A stretch of DNA of 64,000 nucleotides from Prochlorococcus marinus str. MIT 0919 (GTDB lineage: Bacteria > Cyanobacteriota > Cyanobacteriia > PCC-6307 > Cyanobiaceae): contig NZ_CP114779.1 in assembly GCF_027359375.1 (NCBI RefSeq), positions 310,001-374,000 on the forward strand, read 5' to 3'. The notes beneath the pieces are model-generated. The model had not been told where the DNA came from. It worked only from the letters and a program-made list of their open reading frames with translations, and ran no database searches. Numbering within the stretch: the stretch's first letter is position 1; the number at the start of each line of letters is the position of its first letter. Made by a program: the position numbers and the translations under genes. Of this stretch, positions 19,873-26,233 are shown in pieces.

Positions 19873-19976
19873 TGAGTCAAAATCGAAGGCCTGCCTGGCT
19901 TAATTGGCTCTACCTATTAATATTTTTATTTAGTAGTTGGCAATTATATATAATTTGGAGTCAAAGACTTTTATGA
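19872..19976 (+). CDS. 34-residue membrane mini-protein between oxygenase and ABC ATPase
   Basis: ATG at 19872 shares its A with the Rieske stop (TAATG), and the stop TGA overlaps the ABC ATPase start (ATGA at 19973-19976). The product opens MSQNRRPAWLNWLYLLIFLF, a short basic tryptophan-containing head followed by one membrane span, and ends IIWSQRLL. Exact overlaps at both ends strongly suggest a real, translationally coupled gene rather than a gap. The size and single span recall small thylakoid subunits, but I recognise no family. It may be a membrane partner of either neighbour. Confidence 0.65.
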   Translation: MSQNRRPAWLNWLYLLIFLFSSWQLYIIWSQRLL

Positions 19977-20761
19977 ATAAGTATTGGCTAGAGATAAAGA
20001 ACCTTGATTTAGAGTTTAACAACAAGACTATAATTAAAAATTTAGATTTAAAACTAGATTACAATCAGAATACTGCAATATTAGGCCCCAATGGTTCAGG
20101 AAAAAGCACATTAATAAGGGCAATTACAAAACTAAAGTATCCATTATATAAGAAAAGTTCCGAGATCAAAGTATGTGGTTCGACTAATTTGAATATCTGG
20201 GATTTCAGAAACAAAATTAATTTTTTGTTAACTGATATTCAGGATCGGATAAAAGAGAATTGTTTAGCGAAGGACGTAATACTTTCTGGTTTTCAAGGCA
20301 CTTTTGGACTTATTAATCCCGAACTGATAACATCTGATCATATATATACCTTAAATAATATTATAGAGACTCACCAATTGGAAATATCTGACAAATATTT
20401 TCGAGAACTATCCGATGGTTTAAAAAGGAGAGTATTACTAGCTAGATCAATAATAAATTCTCCAGATATACTTATTTTAGATGAGCCCACATCATTCTTG
20501 GATTTAAAATCTTTTTTTCAAATAATACTAATGCTAAATAAAATCTCTAGAAGTGGAATTTCCCTCTTATACACCACTAATTCTATTGGCTGCATATTAA
20601 ATGTCACACATAGAGTTATTCTTTTAAAAAAAGGAGTTATAATTGCCGACGATAAACCAGAAAAAGTGATAACATCAGACATTCTTAGTCATCTCTATGA
20701 TTATAATTTAGAAGTATCCAAAATCAATGGATTCTGGCATGCAACACCTGTTAATACCTAA
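19973..20761 (+). CDS. Stand-alone ABC transporter ATPase
   Basis: From the ATG at 19973 (MNKYWLEIKNLDLEFNNKT) the protein has 262 residues. Walker A GPNGSGKST, signature LSDGLKRRVLLARSI (with LSDG in place of LSGG) and Walker B LILDEPTSFLDL are all present, and the switch position carries TN rather than the usual histidine pair. An ATG 12 codons earlier lies inside the mini-gene and is rejected. No permease or binding-protein gene is adjacent. The substrate is unknown. The last bases overlap the convergent zinc-ribbon gene by 4. Confidence 0.9.
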   Translation: MNKYWLEIKNLDLEFNNKTIIKNLDLKLDYNQNTAILGPNGSGKSTLIRAITKLKYPLYKKSSEIKVCGSTNLNIWDFRNKINFLLTDIQDRIKENCLAKDVILSGFQGTFGLINPELITSDHIYTLNNIIETHQLEISDKYFRELSDGLKRRVLLARSIINSPDILILDEPTSFLDLKSFFQIILMLNKISRSGISLLYTTNSIGCILNVTHRVILLKKGVIIADDKPEKVITSDILSHLYDYNLEVSKINGFWHATPVNT

Positions 20762-20949
20762 GCAAGAATTATCAATATAAAGATTACAAAAAGCAGGATG
20801 AGACAAAAAAAGAGTTTTTTTGATCTGACAATCTTAATATCAGAAACTATATTTTTAGAACCGCAATTAGAACATATAAGCCTTCCTCCTAGAGCTCTGT
20901 CTGCTATTAATGTGTTAGAGCCACAATTTTGGCATCTTTTACCAGGCAT
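20758..20949 (-). CDS. Zinc-ribbon protein with C-terminal membrane anchor
   Basis: The 63 residues contain two CxxC knuckles (KRCQNCGS and LICSNCGSKN) spaced as in TFIIB-type zinc ribbons, then a basic stretch and a hydrophobic tail (KLFFCLILLFVIFILII) that would anchor it in a membrane with the ribbon in the cytoplasm. No enzyme activity is suggested. It follows the peroxiredoxin-like gene with a 2-base gap on the same strand, so the two are probably co-transcribed. Confidence 0.82.
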   Translation of the reverse strand: MPGKRCQNCGSNTLIADRALGGRLICSNCGSKNIVSDIKIVRSKKLFFCLILLFVIFILIILA

Positions 20950-20951
20950 AG

Positions 20952-21689
20952 TTAATTATTTAATATGTTATCAAGAAAAAATAATGGTCTTTGCATTCTT
21001 TCAGAGAAGTCTAAAAGTGCCTTAGATTTATATGAATATAAAATCTCATCTTTTTCTCCTATCAGGAAGGTGGCTCCTCTTTGAGTAATATCAGTAATAT
21101 TAGGTATATAGTCTGACCAATTGCTCAGAACTTCAATCATATTCATTAGACGTAATGATGAAAGCTCAAAGGGCCTAAGAGTTGACTTTTTGCTAATCAG
21201 CTTAAAATTTTTTGCCTTAAATTCAATTAATTTGCTAAAGCTTATAATGTCATCATCCCTAAAAAGTTTATTAGCATTATCGTCTCCAGTGTAACCTCTT
21301 ATTACTTCACGAATTGTTCCAGGTGATTTAATACCAGTACACATTAAAAGCAAATTTAAAAAAGGATAGCGAGTAAATTTCAATCCTTTTTCTAGGCCGA
21401 GCTTGTCATGAATATCGGCTTGGCTAACATTCCTGAGTCTAGATTTGGGAAATAAAGTATATTCCGAAAAACTGGCTTTTGCTTTTTCATCACCTATACC
21501 TACTACTAACATGTCTATCCCTGCTCTATCTATTGCATCAAGAAAGGGTACTAATGATTGCGCATACTCAATGCTATCAAAATCTCCAAAAACACCTAAA
21601 AGAATATATAGGTTTAATTTCGAGGAAATACTTTCTGGAAAAAATCCGCCAATGATTTCTTTAATTGCAGTACCAGATAAATTGTTCAA
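20952..21689 (-). CDS. Peroxiredoxin-like (AhpC/TSA-type) protein
   Basis: The frame gives 245 residues from a TTG at 21689; no ATG or GTG lies between it and an upstream in-frame stop, so TTG is the best start. The core LLGVFGDFDSIEYAQSLVPFL... followed by AGIDMLVVGIGDEKA looks like the cyanobacterial PRX-like branch of the AhpC/TSA fold, but the usual peroxidatic Cys motif is not seen at the matching position. A redox role is therefore uncertain. An acidic-to-basic C-terminal extension is of unknown purpose. It lies just upstream of the zinc-ribbon gene and is divergent from pcb. Confidence 0.68.
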   Translation of the reverse strand: MNNLSGTAIKEIIGGFFPESISSKLNLYILLGVFGDFDSIEYAQSLVPFLDAIDRAGIDMLVVGIGDEKAKASFSEYTLFPKSRLRNVSQADIHDKLGLEKGLKFTRYPFLNLLLMCTGIKSPGTIREVIRGYTGDDNANKLFRDDDIISFSKLIEFKAKNFKLISKKSTLRPFELSSLRLMNMIEVLSNWSDYIPNITDITQRGATFLIGEKDEILYSYKSKALLDFSERMQRPLFFLDNILNN

Positions 21690-21776
21690 TTGTCTGACAG
21701 AGTAAATTTAATACGTTGTAAAAGATGAAATTTCAGTAATTAGCGGCAATTAACATAGCTCTGAATGATATTAGAC

Positions 21777-21808
21777 ACAGGGAATAGCTGATAAATACAT
21801 TGCCCTGT
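21777..21808 (+). promoter_or_regulatory. Inverted repeat upstream of the second pcb
   Basis: ACAGGGAAT (21777-21785) and ATTGCCCTGT (21799-21808) form an imperfect palindrome with one extra base, followed directly by TATAAAA. It lies about 95 bases before the GTG start of pcb and could be an operator or a 5'-leader hairpin. Confidence 0.35.
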
Positions 21809-21900
21809 ATAAAAACTACATTAGTGATAAACAATGTGAAATGCGAATAGTTAAAGTTCAAATTTCAAATAATTTTATAAAGCCGTTTAAAATTATTCTC

Positions 21901-22959
21901 GTGCAGACCTACGGGAACCCTAACGTTACCTATGCATGGTATGCAGGCAACTCAGGGACAACAAACCGTTCAGGAAAATTCATAGCCGCTCATGCTGCTC
22001 ATGCAGGCTTAATGATGTTCTGGGCTGGAGCCTTCACTCTTTTTGAGCTAGCTCGTTACGACTCATCTATACCGATGGGTAATCAACATTTAATTTGCCT
22101 ACCTCACATAGCTGGTCTAGGTATTGGAGGTGTTTCAAATGGAGTCATCACAGAACCCTATGGCTGTACAGTCGTAGCTGTTTTGCATCTTATTTTTTCT
22201 GGTGTTCTAGGTGCTGGTGGCCTATTGCATTCAATGAGATATGAAGGTGATCTAGGAAGTTATCCAGAAGGATCAAGAGCCAAAAAGTTCGATTTTGAAT
22301 GGGATGACCCAGACAGGTTGACCTTTATTCTTGGCCATCATTTAATATTTCTTGGGCTTGGTAACATTCAATTTGTTGAATGGGCAAGAATCCACGGAAT
22401 TTATGATTCCACTCAGGGTGTTACCAGAACTGTTAACTACAATCTTGACCTTGGAATGATTTGGAATCACCAAGCAGACTTCCTTTCTATTAGCAGTTTG
22501 GAAGATGTAATGGGTGGTCATGCCTTCTTGGCATTCTTCCTGATCATTGGAGGCGCATTCCATATAGCTACTAAGCAATATGGTCAATACACTGAATTTA
22601 AAGGTAAAGGACTGTTATCTGCCGAATCGGTTCTCTCGTATTCACTAGCGGGAGTAGCTTATATGGCATTTGTAGCAGCATTTTGGTGTTCAACAAATAC
22701 CACTATTTACCCAACTGATCTTTATGGCGAAGTCCTTAAATTACAGTTCGAATTCGCACCTTATTTTGCTGACACAGCAACAGACCTACCGGCCACTATG
22801 CATACATCTCGTGCATGGTTAGCTAATGTTCATTTCTTCCTTGGTTTCTTTTACCTGCAAGGCCATTTATGGCACGCTCTAAGAGGAATGGGATTTGACT
22901 TTAGACGAGTCGGAAAGGCTTTTGACAATATGGAAGACGCGAAAATTACTGCCGGTTAG
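21901..22959 (+). CDS. pcb: Chlorophyll a/b-binding antenna protein Pcb (second copy, GTG start)
   Basis: Starting at the GTG at 21901 the protein has 352 residues and begins MQTYGNPNVTYAWYAGNSGT, aligning exactly with the first Pcb (353). The frame extends upstream to an ATG at 21841, but those 20 residues have no counterpart in the family, so GTG is preferred. The six helices and histidines are conserved (AAHAAHAGLMMFWAG, ILGHHLIFLGLGN, MIWNHQADFL). The C-terminus VGKAFDNMEDAKITAG differs from the first copy. Helix 1 contains MMFWAGAFTLFE, richer in Met/Trp than the first copy. Proximity to a Crp-type regulator, ferritin and FutC-like genes raises the possibility of iron-responsive use, as for IsiA; this is inference. 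Confidence 0.96.
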   Translation: MQTYGNPNVTYAWYAGNSGTTNRSGKFIAAHAAHAGLMMFWAGAFTLFELARYDSSIPMGNQHLICLPHIAGLGIGGVSNGVITEPYGCTVVAVLHLIFSGVLGAGGLLHSMRYEGDLGSYPEGSRAKKFDFEWDDPDRLTFILGHHLIFLGLGNIQFVEWARIHGIYDSTQGVTRTVNYNLDLGMIWNHQADFLSISSLEDVMGGHAFLAFFLIIGGAFHIATKQYGQYTEFKGKGLLSAESVLSYSLAGVAYMAFVAAFWCSTNTTIYPTDLYGEVLKLQFEFAPYFADTATDLPATMHTSRAWLANVHFFLGFFYLQGHLWHALRGMGFDFRRVGKAFDNMEDAKITAG

Positions 22960-22996
22960 AAAATTACTCCATCAATACAATTGCTATTTTCTCCTG

Positions 22997-23021
22997 AGGG
23001 TCCTTTATGGACCCTTTTTTT
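22997..23021 (+). terminator. Terminator of the second pcb
   Basis: The stem AGGGTCC / GGACCCT with a TTTAT loop is followed by a run of T. It starts 38 bases after the pcb stop. Confidence 0.92.
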
Positions 23022-23096
23022 ATACGAAGAAAGAATAGATCAGATAAACTGCCTAATTAAAAAAAACGTCTTGCAATTGATTCCAATTTAAATTTC

Positions 23097-23230
23097 GATT
23101 CTCAAACATAAATGTATAAAAAAACCTAATTCTACGTATAAAATTTACGTAAAATCTCAATTGACTTGTTGCTATTGAGAATCGGTTGCAAAAAGGCTAC
23201 CCGTTAATGTAATTTGATATGGATTCTCAA
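23097..23230 (+). promoter_or_regulatory. Three GATTCTCAA repeats, candidate Fur-type operators
   Basis: The 9-mer GATTCTCAA occurs at 23097-23105 and 23222-23230, and inverted (TTGAGAATC) at 23175-23183, within 134 bases directly upstream of the Crp-type regulator. The core ATTCTCA/TGAGAAT matches the well-known half-site of ferric uptake regulator (Fur) boxes. Two ACGT-centred palindromes (TACGTA at 23133 and TTTACGTAAA at 23144) lie between them. Binding by Fur or by the regulator itself is inferred, not shown. Confidence 0.5.
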
Positions 23231-23249
23231 TTGCAAAGAATTTGAATAA

Positions 23250-23843
23250 ATGAACTACAGGTTTCTCCCTGATGGTCCCGTTCCAAAAGTAAGGATGACA
23301 CCAGGTCAAACAGTACTAATAGACCCTTCAGCAAGGTCAGAAGGTTCCTGTCTAGAAGTTCTTGATGGAATAGCGAGAGTTTATTGTCCTTGTGAGGAAA
23401 CTGAAGGAATGACATTGGCCTTTCTTCAAAATGGAGATCAATTAAGAACAGCTAGATTGTGCAGTGAAGGAATATGCGTAGAAGCTCTAACTCCACTTTG
23501 CTTTAAAAGTGACACTGAAGCTTCTGAGGCAAATGGCTATGACGCAGTTAACGAATGGACACTTCAGTTATTAAGAATTAGACATTTAGGTAATGCTGAA
23601 CAAAGACTTCAAGCTTTATTAGCATTATTAGTCAATAGATTGGGCAGAAGATGCGGTGACTGGTGTCAGTTACCTTTTCGTCTTACTCACGAACGTATTG
23701 GGGAGTTAATTGGCTCAACAAGAGTCACATCAACAAGGTTAATCAGTCGCCTTAGATCAGCAGATCTTTTATTAGTCCCTACAGGTGAAACAACAATAAG
23801 CTTGGCTCCTGAATTTGTAGAAGCAGCTCCTTTAACCCTTTAA
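23250..23843 (+). CDS. Crp/Fnr-family transcriptional regulator, cysteine-rich
   Basis: The 197 residues have an N-terminal beta-rich effector region and a C-terminal winged helix-turn-helix (LTHERIGELIGSTRVTSTRL, about residues 146-164). Eight cysteines are present (near residues 34, 46, 48, 71, 76, 84, 135 and 139), including a C-P-C pair, which is unusual for this family and could mean metal or redox sensing. IdiB-type Crp-family regulators control iron-stress genes in other cyanobacteria; the neighbours here (pcb, ferritin, an iron-transport ATPase) fit such a role. The upstream gap carries repeated Fur-like heptamers. The next gene starts 4 bases after its stop. Confidence 0.85.
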   Translation: MNYRFLPDGPVPKVRMTPGQTVLIDPSARSEGSCLEVLDGIARVYCPCEETEGMTLAFLQNGDQLRTARLCSEGICVEALTPLCFKSDTEASEANGYDAVNEWTLQLLRIRHLGNAEQRLQALLALLVNRLGRRCGDWCQLPFRLTHERIGELIGSTRVTSTRLISRLRSADLLLVPTGETTISLAPEFVEAAPLTL

Positions 23844-23847
23844 TAAC

Positions 23848-24126
23848 ATGAGAAATACACTCCAAACTTCTGATTCGTTAATAAGCAGTCTTTGCAGAGA
23901 GGTAGACCAACTAAGGTTTAGATATACCTCTATTGTTAATTCTCTTGATTGTTGCCATGATAAAAATCTAAAGAAGAGGTTATCTCAAGAACTATTCTTA
24001 TTAACCAAACGACAAAGTGAACTCAAAAATATTGCAAAGAGTTTTAGCCTAAAATCAACAACACTTGGTTTATCAACTCTACTTCTCTTAGAACTATGTA
24101 GAAGACCACTTAAAGTAGCAGCTTAA
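23848..24126 (+). CDS. Small helical conserved hypothetical
   Basis: This is a 92-residue protein, mostly helical, with a heptad-like central stretch (RLSQELFLLTKRQSELKNIA) and a weakly hydrophobic C-terminal segment (LGLSTLLLLELCRRPLKV). It contains a CC pair near residue 45. It begins 4 bases after the Crp-type regulator and is almost certainly in the same operon, then converges on ferritin with a 4-base gap. I do not recognise the family; it may assist the regulator or iron storage. Confidence 0.75.
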   Translation: MRNTLQTSDSLISSLCREVDQLRFRYTSIVNSLDCCHDKNLKKRLSQELFLLTKRQSELKNIAKSFSLKSTTLGLSTLLLLELCRRPLKVAA

Positions 24127-24130
24127 ATTT

Positions 24131-24685
24131 TTATTTTTTATTAGCCAACTCATTGTCAATAATCAAAATGGCAGATGGTTGTTCATCTGCAAATTTGACT
24201 TTACCTAAGATATAAGCAAATTCATCCTCGGAATTTGTTTGACTATCTATTATTGGGTCAAGGAAAACATTAGTTCGGGTATCTAAAGCTCTTTCTGACA
24301 TTGAATATATCTGGTGCAGTGAAGTAGTTACTTCTGCTTCCATCTGAAAAGCATGACTTATAACGTCATATATAGAATTCCACTTCTGAATAGGAGCAAT
24401 CACCTCATTAAGTTGTACTGATTGGCCTCTGGCTATTAAATAATTAGCAAAATTAGAAGCATGTTCATGTTCTGCTAAACCTTCATGCTTAAAGAAGTGA
24501 GAAAAACCTCGGAATTCTCTTTCAGCGAACCATAGAGAAATAGCAAAGTACTGCGCACTAGCGTTACGCTCCATACTTAAATGTTGATATAGGGCTTCAA
24601 CTAATGAAGTTTCCATTGGTTGAGCCATAGCTCTTCCAGAAGGCCCTGAGTTTATTGAAAGAGTTTTGGTTGCTATGTCATTCAT
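24131..24685 (-). CDS. Ferritin
   Basis: This iron-storage protein forms a hollow cage that oxidises and holds ferric iron. The 184 residues show the four-helix ferritin pattern with ferroxidase residues: the first-helix Glu in HLSMERNASAQYF, the ExxH-type pair in FKHEGLAEHEHASNF, the Glu in SHAFQMEAEVTTSL and the later TNSEDEF. About 20 residues precede the first helix. It lacks the Met heme ligand expected in bacterioferritin, so non-heme ferritin is preferred. It lies back-to-back with a micro-ORF and near an iron transporter ATPase. A Fur-like heptamer lies about 130 bases upstream of its start. Confidence 0.93.
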   Translation of the reverse strand: MNDIATKTLSINSGPSGRAMAQPMETSLVEALYQHLSMERNASAQYFAISLWFAEREFRGFSHFFKHEGLAEHEHASNFANYLIARGQSVQLNEVIAPIQKWNSIYDVISHAFQMEAEVTTSLHQIYSMSERALDTRTNVFLDPIIDSQTNSEDEFAYILGKVKFADEQPSAILIIDNELANKK

Positions 24686-24814
24686 GGCTTAAAAGGGGGA
24701 AAATATGTAGGTATTAGGGTGATAAGTATGTGAATCTGTTCAAATAATACAAGATAATTAATAAAATGACAGTTCGTATTGGATCATGCTGAATATAAAG
24801 AGATACTTGTAAAG

Positions 24815-24829
24815 TGAGAATGAAACTCA
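24815..24829 (+). promoter_or_regulatory. Fur-like palindrome between ferritin and the Cys-rich micro-ORF
   Basis: TGAGAATGAAACTCA fits a 7-1-7 inverted repeat with two mismatches (TGAGAAT, G, AAACTCA). It carries the same TGAGAAT heptamer found three times before the Crp-type regulator. It lies 29 bases upstream of the ORF at 24859 and about 130 bases upstream of ferritin on the other strand. Confidence 0.4.
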
Positions 24830-24858
24830 ATAGCTTTTATGAAGGCTTATTCTAAATA

Positions 24859-24981
24859 ATGAAACATCATATTTTAAGTATTAAATTAGGCAATAATATA
24901 TTCTATAAAAATAAAAAAAAGCAATGCAAAAAGAAGAAGTGTTCGAATTGGAAAGGAGGAAAATGTATTTGTGCGAAATAA
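24859..24981 (+). CDS. Possible 40-residue Lys/Cys-rich metal-binding peptide
   Basis: ATG at 24859 to TAA at 24979-24981. The C-terminal half reads KKKQCKKKKCSNWKGGKC and ends ICAK, giving four cysteines in 16 residues (C-x4-C-x7-C-x-C) plus one Trp, on a strongly basic background. Lysine is expected by chance in this AT-rich DNA; clustered cysteine is not. It lies in the ferritin-FutC gap with a Fur-like palindrome just upstream, so a small iron- or zinc-binding protein is possible. It is not part of a family I recognise. Confidence 0.45.
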   Translation: MKHHILSIKLGNNIFYKNKKKQCKKKKCSNWKGGKCICAK

Positions 24982-24997
24982 ATAAGTTGTAAAGTCT

Positions 24998-26074
24998 TCA
25001 AGCATTAGATTTCAAAATACAAGAAATACAGCCAGGATATAAAAAGCTATATTTTCCAGAAACAAAATTTATATCACAATGCTCTCCTATTTTGATATCA
25101 GTATCTAGAGAAAGCCAAACTCTTAGAATTTCATTATTTACCTTAACTCTAGCTATCCAATAGGATCCACGAAATTCCTTACTTTCAACAAGTCCTAAAC
25201 CAGTGTTATTGGGAACTATTTCTAATGACATTTCGTCAAACATTAGAAACCTTGGCGTATCAACAAGCAGATGAGGTTTAACAATAACTGTTCCATATGG
25301 TGTAGAAATTGATGAATTTACAAAATCAATAGGAATAATATTATTTTGGAAAACAAATTTCCCTATAAAAGGAGTAGCTGGCTTAGAAAGCATTTCGGAG
25401 GGAGAAGAACATTGGTGCAAAGTTCCATCCTTCATGACAGCAACACGATCACAAATACCTAATGCTTCCTGCGGATCGTGAGTAACAAGAATTGCTGTGG
25501 CAGAGCAAGACTTTAGGACGTTGGACAATACATTCCGTAAGGTATGCCTTACTTCAACATCAAGACTGCAGAAAGGCTCATCTAAAACTAGTAAGGAAGT
25601 ACCAGGTGCCAATGCTCTGGCTAAAGCCAAACGTTGACGTTGGCCACCAGAAAGCTGATGAGGAAACTTATTTCTTAAATGTTCTAAACCTACAAGTTCC
25701 AAAAGCCAAGAAGCTCGTGGGGTATCTTTTCTATGCTTTAAACCAAAACATACGTTTTTCCAAACATTTAAATGGGGAAATAAAGCATAATCCTGAAACA
25801 CCATTCCAATATCACGTTGTTCAGGTGGAAGAACGTAAGTACTAGATGAAATAATTGAATTGTTTAAAGTGACAGATCCTTCGAGTGGTCTTTCAAAACC
25901 AGCAATTATTCTCAACAAAGTGGTTTTGCCACAACCAGAAGGACCTAACAAGCCTAGAAGTTCACCCCTCATCAAAGAGAGGTTAATTGATCTAATTACG
26001 TGCTCAGTATTAGCGGACTGACCATACTTATGGCTTACATTATCTATACCTAGATGAATATCGGGCACTGTCAA
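24998..26074 (-). CDS. futC: Ferric iron ABC transporter ATP-binding protein (FutC/FbpC type)
   Basis: The 358 residues are an import-type ABC ATPase: Walker A GPSGCGKTT, Q-loop VFQDYALFPHL, signature LSGGQRQRLALARAL, Walker B LLVLDEPFCSLD and the switch TILVTHDPQEAL-like segment (AILVTHDPQEALGI). The region after about residue 235 is a TOBE-like regulatory domain. The sequence and length match FbpC/FutC rather than the sugar or sulfate branches, and ferritin next door supports iron. The permease and binding protein are not in this window, which is common in Prochlorococcus. A 160-base gap separates it from the divergent nth. Confidence 0.85.
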   Translation of the reverse strand: MTVPDIHLGIDNVSHKYGQSANTEHVIRSINLSLMRGELLGLLGPSGCGKTTLLRIIAGFERPLEGSVTLNNSIISSSTYVLPPEQRDIGMVFQDYALFPHLNVWKNVCFGLKHRKDTPRASWLLELVGLEHLRNKFPHQLSGGQRQRLALARALAPGTSLLVLDEPFCSLDVEVRHTLRNVLSNVLKSCSATAILVTHDPQEALGICDRVAVMKDGTLHQCSSPSEMLSKPATPFIGKFVFQNNIIPIDFVNSSISTPYGTVIVKPHLLVDTPRFLMFDEMSLEIVPNNTGLGLVESKEFRGSYWIARVKVNNEILRVWLSLDTDIKIGEHCDINFVSGKYSFLYPGCISCILKSNA

Positions 26075-26233
26075 AAAAGAGAAATGAAGTATAAGACCAT
26101 GTAATTATAATAATATATACTGTATAAAAGAGAAGGTAAACAATATAAAAAATAGAAAAATAACTTTATATTTTCTTACGTTTTCTATATGGTAGAATTA
26201 ACTCGTCATAATTAGAAATTATCAATAATATAA

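Noticed and set aside
20798-21025. 75-codon plus-strand frame over the zinc-ribbon and PRX-like genes
   Set aside because: Shadow of the minus-strand genes, whose cysteine knuckles and chain spacing are convincing.
24950-24990. AAAGGAGG followed by a 9-codon frame (possible leader peptide)
   Set aside because: The Shine-Dalgarno-like run lies within the Lys/Cys ORF and codes for WKGGK; spacing to the ATG is too short and there is no downstream same-strand gene.
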